A stretch of DNA of 64,000 bases, taken from NCBI GenBank assembly GCA_032622095.1, contig CP136064.1:175104247-175168246 (forward strand), given 5' to 3'. Under the pieces are notes generated by a model that was given only the letters and a program-made list of their open reading frames with translations, was not told the DNA's origin and searched no databases. The position numbers were made by a program, and so were the translations under genes. The stretch is from Siphonodentalium dalli. Lineage: Eukaryota > Mollusca > Scaphopoda > Gadilida > Siphonodentaliidae. Within the stretch, counting starts at the first letter, position 1, and the number at the start of each line of letters is the position of its first letter. This document shows, one piece after another, positions 43,943 through 55,289 of the stretch.

Positions 43943-44437
43943 GTTTAAACCATTTATGGGTTCTTTTGATCTTTGTTGGTATGTATGTTGTTTGTTTTAC
44001 CTTCTTAGGCCAGACCAATTTAATTACTTGTTTTACGAACGACTGGGAAAAAAATATGTAGATGCAGGAGGGAATAAAAAAAAAAATAATATTCCTAAAA
44101 AAAATTCAGAAATGACCGATATACATCCCATAGCTTCTAAATAATGTAATAAGTAGTGAATAAGGTAAACAAACTTTATTCAATAAGAAATAACTCAAAA
44201 CAAAACAGATATACATGTAATTATCCATGTCTTCTAGCTTGTGGTACTGTGACTTGGGAAGACCTGAGTTAATTGGTAATTAATATGTTTTGTTCTGTGG
44301 GTGTTCTGAAAGTTGCTAGTAACTTGCTACTGAAAGATGTTTACCATATTGTACAATACATGCATGTTGGTGGGTACATTATATGGTGGATAATGAGTTT
44401 GGATACGGTAAAAACACTGATAGATACCACTTGCATA

Positions 44438-45087
44438 TCAGACCCATAGAAGAATATGTGCTCGTATTAATTGACATATCTGAAACCCATGATAAAATCG
44501 GCAATATCTCATCGATCCTCGTATATATAACTGTTGGAACATCTCAGGGATTTTGATGTTTCTGGACAAGAGTTTGTCATGGTGTGGGGTCATCCACCAC
44601 AATACATCCACCAGAGTTTTTATCACAAGTTTTCCTATGGTGTGGACGTTTTCAGGTATAAATGAATAGTGTTTTTGTTTGAACAGTTCGATGACATCGT
44701 TGTGTAGATCAAAATCTCTTCTGTTTATTTTGAATTCGACTTTATCTGGGTATAAACAAGAGTGACTTCGTGCCGACATCATTACATCGAATGCATCCAA
44801 AGTCTTCTTAGAAACTGACACACCATCACCAACTGACAGCTTTGAGACGTGGATAATGATGCGCCAAATCGGGAAACAATATTGAGGGGGGTGTTTGGCT
44901 GAACTTCGTGGCCATCAGTTGAGTCACTAGCGTTTTTAACCGTGATTTTATCCACTTTAAAGTCATCGCCCACCTCACTAAATGTCACGGATACTACATC
45001 AGAAAGACTCAATTGAACTAGCTTTTGCTTCAGCGTCCGTTGCGTGTCTGTTAGTATTTTTAAGCTGAAGTAATCTGCAGTCGCCAT
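44438..45087 (-). pseudogene. Unrecognised ORF pair joined by a frameshift
   Basis: The frame from the ATG at 45087 (MATADYFSLK) runs through SLSDVVSVTFSEVGDDF to a run of six C near 44886. From there the +1/-1 frame continues coherently (HVSKLSVGDGVSVSKK, then RRDFDLHNDVIELF and WWMTPHHDKL) to a stop at 44438. Together they make about 215 residues, with hydrophilic, well-structured composition quite unlike the repeats around. No family is recognised and I see no membrane segment or signal peptide. A single indel in the C-run would make it one protein, so this is a recent pseudogene, a sequencing error or, less likely, a short intron or programmed frameshift. A natural reading is the N-terminal exon of a larger minus-strand gene. 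Confidence 0.5.
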
Positions 45088-45114
45088 TCTATTTCGGACA
45101 TGTTTCACTAACAA

Positions 45115-46556
45115 CGGAAGTTATGCACGCTGACAGATGTAAACAAAAGGTCACGGAACCGGAACCGGAACGCATAACTCGGAAGGCCGGAATACGGAGC
45201 GTTATAATCCGGAATACACAACTCGTAGGCGGAACGAAATCACTAAAATCCGGAAAACGTAATTTTTTCTCTGGGAAGAAAAGTGTATTATTTTTATTCG
45301 GTTTTGGCGGAAAAAGCTATCGGCGGTGTTCGTAAAACAAGTAATTAAATTGGTCACGCCTTATCCTACAATTTATTCTATAGATAGATGCAGAAATGAC
45401 TAGACAGTTTCTCATATCTATTCTGGATGGCATCACATTGTGACAATTGCCTCTATTTATATAATGTAATAATTCTAAATTACCTGTCATAATATTTACC
45501 TATAAATGCTGCAAGTCCACACTCTCTTTTATTCATAATAGGCCCTGCGAATATTTGATTTTAGTTTTGTTATTAGATTCAACCTCGATATTTGATTTGA
45601 CTTTGAAACAACAAATTGTAATTCTGTATACTTCAAAACTGTCAACTTGAACATCATGCAATTATCGGTAACATTTGAATATTCACAACTACTGCGAAGC
45701 ATAGAAAGTAGATACACTCATAATTATTCCCTCAAAATCTGCCATTTTAAGATAACTTTAACGGTTCTAACCCTCTTGTTTTGCGACTGCGAATATAACA
45801 GTTTATAATTTATTCCAAAGACATTTAGTCGGAGACGGAAACATACTTCACAATTCAGTTGAACATTTTTTCAAACTTTACTAAGTTTGACTTGCAATGT
45901 TAGTTGTTATGCCCATATGGATCAATCGCGACAGTGCAGGTCAAACCCATTCACTCAAATACCCGTTTAATTTTTGAGAAAGCTATATTTCTGCAATTGT
46001 CCATTTCTGATTCTGCATTTTCGATCGATTCAGTGGAAAATTCCCCTCTAGTAACGTTATTCAAATATGGATGTTTTTATTTATAATTTTGAATCTTTAT
46101 TATTATGTTATTCTGAACTTCCTCACCTTGTGGTACAGAGAATGGCTAGGTTTGCCGAATGATTATTCTGTATGCCCTATAGCCTGATAGAGTTATACTT
46201 CCTCCAGCACATAACGTAATTGACATAACAGTCACATTGTTACTTATTCGCGATCGTGGCTAGAGAGATATTAATTGTTCCAAAAACAATACTAGTATGC
46301 GCTCGAAATGGTATTTTTCCAAAGTGTTTGTTATATTTTGAGGAAATTTTGTCCTTAATTGGTCCACCACAAAAACGATGACAGCATGTTTTATTTAGTT
46401 GATAATTATTCAATCATACAGATGAAAATGCAAAACATATATTATAATTTTGGCGACCAAGATTCTAAAATATTTTATTCAATTCAAAATTCGATTCGAT
46501 CAAAAATCTGGTATTCGCAGGGGCCTATTTCATAATGTATGTTTATTTCTTTCCAG
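45115..46556. other. Intergenic, nothing recognised
   Basis: A CGGAA(C)-rich stretch at 45155-45320 lies just upstream of the minus-strand ORF start and could be its promoter region. The remainder is AT-rich with no supported feature. Confidence 0.3.
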
Positions 46557-46560
46557 TTAA

Positions 46561-47521
46561 AGGGACATAAGGCACTCGCAATGGGTAAATTAAAAAAAAA
46601 ATCATTGAAGTTTGGGCAAACATCATCACTAAGAAGAACATGGAAAATAGATAGACTTTGTTCTTATTTTTATTATTGATAACTCTTCAATGTTTTTAAA
46701 ACTTTTGATATATGAACATGACTGTTACATTACATTGCCAGCCATTTTATCAACAAACAATTGAGCAAATTCTGATAAAATCATTACAAAAGGTCAGAGC
46801 AATGAAAAATATTCCAGAAAAAGACAGATTTTCAACTAAAACATTTGATTTGCAAAAATGAATTTCACTTGATTTATTTGATGTTAATAAAATTACTTTC
46901 ACTATACCAGTAATGTTTACATAACAACGGTTTCAGCATGTGCAATATCAATATATATCATAAGAACAAACTATCTATTTTTCAATGATCTTCTTAGGGG
47001 CTTGTTACATGAACCAAGACAACCTGGTCTGCCAGGACAACTCAGTCACGCTGTTACATGAGCCGAGACAACTCGGTCACCTGGGACAACTCGGTTTGAC
47101 GTGCACAAAACTAGCTGTAAATCAATGCGTCACAGTGTGATGTGGGTGGTCATTATATGTCACTCACATATGCATGACGCCAACATTCTAGTGGCTGATA
47201 TCATGAAAGTCACAATGAATCATGTAACGTTCTGGTTAGCCGGGATGACTTGCTGTTACATGAACCGAGTTGTCCCAGCTACCGAGTTGTCCCGGCTAGG
47301 TGGTATGGGTTATCTCGGGTTGCCGAGTTGGCTCGGTCAATTTAACAGCGCACCATTATTTTAGTAAGAAAGCACAGAGGACCAAGGCACCCAGCAAACT
47401 AAGTTGTCCCGGCTAGCCGAGTTGTCCCGGCTCATGTAACAAGCCCCTTAGTGATGGTTGTTCTACAAACCTTTCCGATATTTCACATTTATCCATGAGA
47501 TGCTGAGTGCCTTAGGTCCCT
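46561..47521. mobile_element. TTAA-target element (AGGGACATAAGGCACTC ends), interrupted
   Basis: TTAA at 46557-46560 and 47522-47525. The ends are AGGGACATAAGGCACTC and GAGTGCCTTAGGTCCCT. Internal arms (CACTAAGAAGA, AATAGATAG, TTGTTCTTA) are inverted about the centre, so without its insertion it is a ~507-bp palindromic element. It is split by the Harbinger-like MITE at 46997-47447. Confidence 0.8.
46997..47447. mobile_element. PIF/Harbinger-like MITE nested in the TTAA element
   Basis: TTA target-site duplication at 46994-46996 and 47448-47450. The ends GGGGCTTGTTACATGAACC and GGCTCATGTAACAAGCCCC are inverted. Repeated CCGAGTTGTCCCGGCT and reverse-complement ACAACTCGG motifs fill both subterminal regions (47030-47095 and 47260-47435). 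A TTA duplication with a GGG-starting TIR fits PIF/Harbinger. Confidence 0.82.
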
Positions 47522-47795
47522 TTAAAGGAATAATGTGATAATGTTGAACATTTCAGTCAATTCAGTGCCCATCTAGAATACCTATGTGAATAAGGTCACA
47601 TGTAACACTGAATACATTTATAATCATAATAATGATCGTTGACTCTATGGATTACAATTCTATTTCATACACCTGTTTAACCAATGCTCTTTCATATATT
47701 GTTGTTGGTTATTCCTCGAAGGAAAGATTAAGCGCTAAGAAATTATTCATGTTTCGATAATAAGGTTATGAATTTATATACAAGTAATGTTTTAA

Positions 47796-48277
47796 AGGCC
47801 CACTTAATTTTCGAGTCGCCGATTATTTTTTTTATGGTGACTTGATATACGGTTTTAATAACAATCTATGCCATAAAATATGATTAAAATACTATAATTC
47901 ATCACTATTTGAAACATCTGTGTCTCAGAAGATGCCCACAGAGAAATAGAAAACTGCTGAAATAATTTAAAGACTTCTCCCCTGTGACACCCAGAATGCA
48001 ACAGAACTCAAACTTTTTCAATGGAAGGGGAAGAACTCTATCTTTAATGTATAGAGTTATTCCCCCTGCATTAAAAATAATACTGATTTAATACTGATTT
48101 TTACTTCAATCTTGATGACAAAACGTGTTGGCAACTCAACAAAAACAACATGTCCACTGTTTATTACACCGGATAAGTTGATAATACAATGTTTTGGAGC
48201 TTCCTCTTTCAAATGGTATATAATATGGCATATGTTGTATATAATGTGATCTGGGGGTTCGAAAATTATGTGGGCCT
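47796..48277. mobile_element. TTAA-target MITE, second family, copy 2
   Basis: TTAA at 47792-47795 and 48278-48281. The ends are AGGCCCACTTAATTTTCG and CGAAAATTATGTGGGCCT. The interior matches 22776-23197 in reverse orientation (for example GTTTATTACACC and AGAGTTATTCCCC-type words). Confidence 0.82.
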
Positions 48278-48281
48278 TTAA

Positions 48282-49684
48282 GACAAATTTATTATAATGC
48301 ACTGCTTTCCTTATATTATTCCACAACTGAGTTGCTATCAATTCACTAAATATTTTTTATATCATTGGTTTTTGAGTACATGTATCTCTTTGTAATTCTC
48401 TTTGTAACTCAACAGATAAAACTTCTCTTATTATTCAGATCTTACAAATTTATTTTCATTTTTTCATTACATAAGACAAACTGCATTATAAAAGGCCCTG
48501 TTTTTACAACTGTTTGTTAACACTTTGGAAAGTCATTGATTTTGTGTGCCTTTGTTTTTAGCCCATATCATTCAATTAGGTTTTTGACATCACTAGAAAG
48601 CTTGCTGGTTTGCAATTTGTTATAGGATGTAAAGATTAGTTTGATTGCATGCAATTTGTTACATGATGTAAAGATTTGTTTTGATTACATACCTATATTT
48701 TTATTATAAAAGTACACTAAACCTCTCCAAATCAAAGACCCTTCACATTGACCGTTTTGTTCGGTTTAGAGAGGTATTTAATTTAAGAAAATTTCGCCAT
48801 GGTGCCGGCACTACGCAATTACTAATTGATGTAACTTTAATAGTAAAGATATTTTTATAAAACTAACAATGAAAATGTATAGATAAACAAACAAATAATT
48901 CTAATATATGATGATTTTGTCCCAGTTTTTAATTTTGTCAGTGATAAGACGATTTGCTGATTCCATGTTTTATGCTAAGCTCTTTCTATGATGGCTGTAA
49001 ATAGTATACATTATACCATAGCCCATTTTGTAACTTAAATTTCTTCTCGGAATTAAATGCTGCATGCAATATCTGTGTGACGGTTCAATCATTATGGTTG
49101 AAAATCTTTTGGTGACAAAATTTAATGTACCACAGAGGATTTATAGAGAACTAGTGCCTTGTTCTTATGTTGACAGTGCTTGTGAACATCTCCATTCCTA
49201 CCTCCAATGATAGTGCATCAATTGAGATAAAAACAAACTGCCAATGATTTATAATCTAACTGTGAATAATAAATTGTTCACTAGTATATAAAAGTGTGAA
49301 ACAAACATAGCAATATCTAATGAGTAACCTGTTGTTATTGTCGGGATAAAAGCATTATCAGAAGAAAAACAACTGATTAGACCAGTATGTTAGACAATGG
49401 TATGAAAACATTGATCTGATGTGCATGCGCGTTCTGTTCTCAGGTCAAAATGCACATGTTCAGTCACTTGAGACTCATAATCCCATTCAATGTTAGGAAT
49501 GGAGAGGTTTTGGATGACATGTAATTCTTTTTTTATTTATTTTTTTATTACTGCGGCATATATCCAATGAATTTACAGCCATCTATAATGTTGTTCATCC
49601 TGCATAGTTTAAAGAAATTACTAGAATACCAGTCAGTAACAGGGTCACAGAGAACATGTATCCAATCAGATCATTCCGGCAAAT
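48282..49684. other. Intergenic, nothing recognised
   Basis: AT-rich, with no supported gene, TIR pair or tandem array. Confidence 0.35.
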
Positions 49685-50066
49685 GGTGTGTCTGTCTTTG
49701 CAGAATGAGGTCCCCAGAGGGTGTATTTAGTGATTCTATCCCACACAGTGTGCTAGCATCTCAAAACCCCCCTCCGGGTACCTCATTCTGCATTGGCCTC
49801 ATCTTCTGGGAAGCATCTATAGCCTCAAATTAACATTGGTTTTAGTTACTTTTTACCATCTAGGTAGTTTCTATATCCCCTTATTTGCAGAATATAAATT
49901 GCATAATCGAGGTAACTGATGGTTGAACCTATATCACCAACTTCAACTGGGGAACTTCCATCTGATCCTAGGTCTCCCATAGCAGTTGATGCCAAAGCAG
50001 AAAGAGGTCCCCAGAGGGTGAGTTTGGTCATGCTAGTCTGCAAATGACAGACACACTATTTGCAGG
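49685..50066. mobile_element. TIR element of the GGTCCCCAGAGGGTG family, copy 3
   Basis: GCAAATGGTGTGTCTGTCTT at the left is inverted as GACAGACACACTATTTGC at the right. Inside each end lies AGAATGAGGTCCCCAGAGGG or AGAAAGAGGTCCCCAGAGGG. The centre matches 34970-35311. Confidence 0.68.
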
Positions 50067-50568
50067 CCTAAATCAGATCCAATAATCAAAATTCAACATG
50101 TATACACAGAACTCTTGTGATACGATACCTCCGTCAGTATATGGCATGATTTGATAGTGAAATGATAAGCACAAGAGGCCGGAAGAGTACCATGAATTGT
50201 CAGCTAGTGACATCATTGTGTGATCTTATCTGATGTTTTCAGAAGATTTCTTCATGTTATATTATTATTTTGATATGTACAGATGATTTATTTATAAATG
50301 TTCCAGTCAATACAAACATTGATTATGTCACTAAGTATTTCCATTTCACACATATTTGTGGAACGGTCTAAACATTATGGAACAGTCTGAAATGCAGGAC
50401 TGGGGTGTTTTTCAGGAAAATAATAAATATATGCCGCATGAAATCCATCTTATAATGGTTTATGATCATAATTTTGACCAGACTCGGCCATTAAAACCAT
50501 GCTCACCATTTAAAGTTTTGTCCAGTTAGTTCAATTTCATCTAAAACTCAGTAAATAATTAATCATGC

Positions 50569-51025
50569 CAAGGTTTCCGCTAGGGTTAAAATGTATGGTC
50601 CATAGAACCTAGGATATGACGGTTTGGTCATCTGTATGCAAATGTATAAATTCCATGCCCAAAAACCCTGTTTCCTTGCACCAGAGAATAGTGCTGGGCA
50701 GTTGGATTGGGATATAGTATCATCTATGAACAAAATAGCTAATTTGTGAAATTGTTTACGGGACTATTTATCAGTTAATTCATGGCACATGATAAATATT
50801 TCCATTTAAATTCATAAATTTCTGACAAAAATATATAATTTGATTAACAGATGATTAAGAACACCGATGGCCGCTTTTCTTTGAGATGTTGCAGTTTGGT
50901 GACTGGTGATCGGATATCAAAAACAACTGGACCTGTTCAATATAACTCTTTTATATTGATATACGCCCCCTTTATTTATTTTGGTGGGCACCAAAACTGG
51001 ATCCACCAGCCTAGCGGAAACCCTG
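50569..51025. mobile_element. TIR element with GGTTTCCGCTAGG ends, copy 2
   Basis: AAGGTTTCCGCTAGGG at 50570 is inverted as CCTAGCGGAAACCCTG at 51010-51025. CATGC occurs outside both ends, but a full 8-bp duplication is not clear. Confidence 0.62.
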
Positions 51026-51182
51026 CATGCATGTATCAGGGTAATCATTTTATTGTTGTATGCTTTGCATCCATACCATCATATTGATCTCTGGTTTGAC
51101 TGCATTACTTCATTTCTTTTTCTTTTGGAAATGAAATTATATACATAAAGGAATCCAAATTAACATTTGAATATACAGAGAG

Positions 51183-51433
51183 TAATCAATTGGTTTTGAT
51201 ACAATACTTTAAAAACCCAAAATTGTCTCATCATAAAAAAATGGAGTTAAAAAAAAGAAAAAAACAAGAATAACTATATCAGATAAAATAAAAAGAACAA
51301 ATAATAATACATAAATAAAATCTAAAAGAGAGAAAATCAAAAAAAAAAACATGAAAAATGGAGCAGAAAGTGCATTACAGATTTAACCAATAGGTCTGAA
51401 GAATGTCAAGTACTCATCAAAACCAATTGAATA
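51183..51433. mobile_element. Short TIR element with an A-rich centre
   Basis: AATCAATTGGTTTTGAT at the left is inverted as ATCAAAACCAATTGAA at the right. The centre (51235-51370) is mostly A with G/T interruptions. Confidence 0.6.
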
Positions 51434-51565
51434 TTCTGTTTATTACACACCTTCTACCATTATAATTCGTTAATTTTATAGATAATATGTGACCAAAATA
51501 GTCCCTGGTAGCTGATTATCCCAAGCTGAGCCCCAACTTTCAGTTGCGCGTACGAACACGTTGTA

Positions 51566-51672
51566 CAGTAATGCCCTAAATAATTGACTCCTTAACCACA
51601 GCAGAATTATGGGTAACTTTTTCAGGATTTAGTCGGAAATATGGCTTGTTGCCATTCATCAGAAAGCTCTCA
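51566..51672. mobile_element. Palindromic TA-target MITE, left half only (copy 4)
   Basis: It starts CAGTAATGCCCTAAATAATT after TA (51564-51565), runs to the centre CATCAGAAAGCTCTCA and stops there; the second arm is absent. Confidence 0.72.
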
Positions 51673-51984
51673 CTGTGACTTAGCAGCTTACCGCAATGAT
51701 ATAGATCAATGTTATTATGTTAATTAGAATAGAATTTTGATATTCAATTTGTGTTGGGCTATTTCGTGTTGACTGAGATAAATATGGGTGATAACTTATA
51801 AGGTGGTTGAACAATTTTGTCAACATGAAAAGACAAATTTAAAATTAAAATATATTTTTTCTTGAAGGTGCCTTTACTTCCTCTTTGGTTGTGATAAGGA
51901 AATAAATATTTAATATTTTTTTAAATATCAGTAGTATCGAGAGCGTTTTTCCATGCTAAAATGTGATTATGTGATGATAAAAGC

Positions 51985-52105
51985 GATATCAAATTCATCG
52001 CAGTTTTATACAAAATTTATTAACCTCGTCCACTAAATTTGATTCAAATTTAGTGCACTCGGTTAATAAATTTTGTATATAGAATTTGCGACTCATTAGA
52101 GATAC
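51985..52105. repeat. Imperfect palindrome (hairpin)
   Basis: CAAAATTTATTAACCTCG and CACTAAATTTGA pair with TCAAATTTAGTGCACTCGG and TTAATAAATTTTGTAT around 52045. It is probably a small palindromic MITE. Confidence 0.6.
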
Positions 52106-52772
52106 TCTTTGAAATACTACATATGAAAATGTTACATATTATTACTTTTTTGTTTTGATCTTGTATTACTCATACTTGTATTTTATTGTTGTCTTATGAA
52201 TTTTGATTGGAGGTCCAGGGAATAAAGGGTTGGGCCCATTTTAAACTGGACATAATTCCAGAATCTCTGACTAGATCGCAAAATGTTTGATAAAAATAAT
52301 CAATTTATTTATATAATCACAGAGACCTGCCACCCAATATGGAGTCCATTTTCATGCGCCAATAGAGATTCAGAGAATGATAGCAATTTTGACCATTTTG
52401 ACTATGAAGCCACCCCTCTATTTGGTTGTCATCTATCATTTTATAATTGTATTGCTCATAAAGGAACTATTTTAAAAGGCAGACCTTTTAAATATATTTT
52501 CCATCAAATGAATCCTACCCTAATGTTATCCAAGGTTTCTCAGTCATTCAGACCGAGAAAATATCATTGTCAATTGTTGTGAACAGCAAAGAACCATTCC
52601 TGTACCTGGTATACATAGATGTAAATTCCATGAATTCCATGCCATTTTTAAATTTATGATCTGAACATTTCTCAGCAAGAATCCAGTAATGAAATGGTTA
52701 AAGGCTAGTTATGGTTTATAAGTGATTTTTGCTGACTAAGAAAATGTCTTAGGATTGGTAGAATTTTCTTAA

Positions 52773-52980
52773 CCCTTTCATGGCTGGAGCTTCCTCAAAT
52801 TTTGCGAAAACTCTGTGCCAATGCATTCTCTATATATGTGAGTATCCCATAGGGAGCCTCGTATATATAAGAAAATACATTGGCCTAACAATATTTGGCT
52901 TGACCTTGTACGCCAGTGCATTCTCTTATATATGCGAGACTCGCATATATAAAAGAATGCTTTGGTACAGGATCTTTGCT
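52773..52980. mobile_element. Twin-hairpin TTAA MITE, copy 10 (right end lost)
   Basis: TTAA at 52769-52772 and left end CCCTTTCATGGCTGGAGC. Both hairpins are present; the right end breaks off after TACAGGATCTTTG. Confidence 0.7.
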
Positions 52981-53713
52981 CTTTTTTTTATCTCCCATCT
53001 CCCCAATTACATGGATATTATATGAGGCATCAAACAAGCCATGTCTGTTTAATGAAATATTTACAACATGATTGCGCTGATTGCTGGCCAGTCCTTATGG
53101 AAAGCATCTGTCATTACCAAGTATAGATATAGTTTTCTGGAATTCATGACAACTGTCTTGTCAAATTTTATACCTTGCTTGGGGGAGTTTTGTGATTATT
53201 TATGTGCTGTTATGGGTTGTTGAATGGATATATATATATATTTTATGAATAAACAAATGTTTATTTAAACCTTTTTATCTGCTTCGTAACTCCCCAATGT
53301 TATAAACCAGTATACGATACCCTTTGGCAGATATAAATTGTCCATCAGGACCTCCAACATAAGTGTATTGTTTTTCTCCAAAAAAATGTACATCATAATC
53401 TGTAATGAGCAGAGTTTTGCAGTAATGAGCCGAGTTTCACGCTAAGAGTAGCAATTAAGCACACCACATATTATGTTATTGGTCCGTCTGCTTTTTTTGT
53501 TTCCAGATGATAACTTTAGTAAGTCTGAATGGAATGAAATTTGGTACTTGAGTTTACATGACAGTTTAATTTCTTAATCGTTCCGTGCATATTGAATACA
53601 AACCACAACTGTGTAGGCTGCGGAGTTGAGAAAAAAATCTAAATTTGCATGTAAGTATTTGAAATAGATAGGTTCAGATAATTAACTCAGACTGAATGAC
53701 CTTAACACCTTAA

Positions 53714-54912
53714 CCCTTCCATGACTGGAGCTGCCTGAAATTTTGCGAAAACCCTGTGCCAATGCATTCTCTTATATATGCAAGTATCCCATAGGGAGCC
53801 TCACATATATAAGAGAATACACTGGCCCAACAATATTTACATGGACCTTGTAAGCCATTGTTAGCTCAACTTTACTTTGTAAAGTTTGAGCTATTGCCAT
53901 GGCTTGGTATCTGTCATCCGTGTGTGATTCGTCAACAATTTCCTTTAGCACGGGCTACAGGTCGTACCTTTGGTCGGATCATTATCAAATTTGTCATAGC
54001 TATTGACATGTAGATGGGAACAAGTCATTTGGGGGTTGTTCGGCCAAAAAACATGGCCGCCAGCAGCCATCTTGGATTTTACTCTTTGCATGACTAAATC
54101 CTTTGGCGCGGGCTACAGGTCGTACCTTTGGTCAGATCATTATGAAATTTGTCACGGCTGTTGACATCGACATATAGATGGGAACGAGTCATTTTGGGGT
54201 CATTCGGCAAAAAAACATGGCCACCAGCAGCCATCTTGGATTTCAAAATTAAATCCAATAGCACAGCTACAGGCCATACTATTTGTCTGATCATCATGAA
54301 ATTTGTCATGGATGTTAATATTGACATGTAGATGGGAACGAGTCATTTTGGGGTCATATGGTCAAAAAATATGGCTGCCAGCAGCCATCTTGGATTTTAC
54401 TCTTTGCATGACTAAATCCTTTGGCACGGGCTACAGGTCGTACCTTTGGTCAGATCATTATGAAATTTGTTGACATTGACATATAGATGGGAACGAGTCA
54501 TTTTGGGGTCATTCGGCAAAAAAATATGGCTGCCAGCGACCATCTTGGATTTCAAAATTCGATACATTAGCATGGGCTACAGGCCATACTGTTTGTCTGA
54601 TCATGATAAATTTGTCGTGGATGTTAATATTGACATGTAGATGGGAACGAGTCATTTTGGGGTCATTCGGCCAAAAAACATGGCCGCCAGCAGCCATTTT
54701 GGATTTGACTCTTTGCATGACTCAATTTTTTGGCACAGGCTACAGGTCGTACCGTTGGTCATATCTTTATCAAATTTGTCATGCCTGTTAACATTGACAT
54801 GTAGATGGGAAACAAGTAATTTTGGGGTCATTCGGAAGACTCGCATATATAAGAGAATGCACTAGCACATAATCTTTAATGATGCACTAGCACAGCTCAC
54901 GTCATAAAAGGG
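53714..54912. mobile_element. Twin-hairpin TTAA MITE, copy 11, split by a satellite array
   Basis: TTAA at 53710-53713 and 54913-54916. The left part (53714-53859) has the first hairpin and the spacer ending ACCTTGTAAGCCA; the right part resumes at about 54837 with AGACTCGCATATATAAGAG and ends GTCATAAAAGGG. About 35 bp of the second hairpin are missing at the break. Confidence 0.75.
53860..54836 (+). repeat. Satellite array with dimeric higher-order structure (6 monomers of ~155-160 bp)
   Basis: Monomers carry GGGCTACAGG, GATCATTATGAAATTTGTC, TAGATGGGAACGAGTCATTT and CAGCCATCTTGGATTT. Two types alternate: one with CTCTTTGCATGACTAAATCC and GGTCGTACCTTTGGTCAGAT, the other with TTTCAAAATT(A/C)(A/G)AT and GGCCATACT(A/G)TTTGTCTGAT, giving a ~315-bp repeat of two. 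Same family as 12545-12850 and 33860-34640. Confidence 0.8.
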
Positions 54913-55223
54913 TTAAGCTGGAATTTTTGCAATATGTTATTGTCTAACAATCATTGCATCATCAAAGATTTTATCATGATTTATCGCTTTGTGAGTGAAT
55001 AATGTTGTTGAGACAGATTGTAAAATATAATTGTTTATTCAGTACAACTTTCCATAATGTACAGAACTCATTAAGATGGCCCACTTATTTGAAAATTAGT
55101 GCGTGAAAAAAAATACAGTTCAAATTTTAATAAGAGTACATGTAATGTATTCAACTTATAACCTGGGAGACTGGTTTGCTACTTGATCAAGGATATGTGA
55201 TTACACGTTTCATGGATGGATGA

Positions 55224-55229
55224 TTTATT
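55224..55229 (-). promoter_or_regulatory. Candidate poly(A) signal for COPS6
   Basis: TTTATT on the plus strand is AATAAA on the minus strand, 61-66 bases after the COPS6 stop codon. Another possible signal lies near 55037. Confidence 0.4.
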
Positions 55230-55289
55230 TATAGTACTCATGAGCATTAGCAACAACAACACATCAATATATAACAATAGAAAGCACTA

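Noticed and set aside
52283-52582. 99-codon open frame
   Set aside because: No motif or splice support that I can see; possibly a decayed exon but not defensible.
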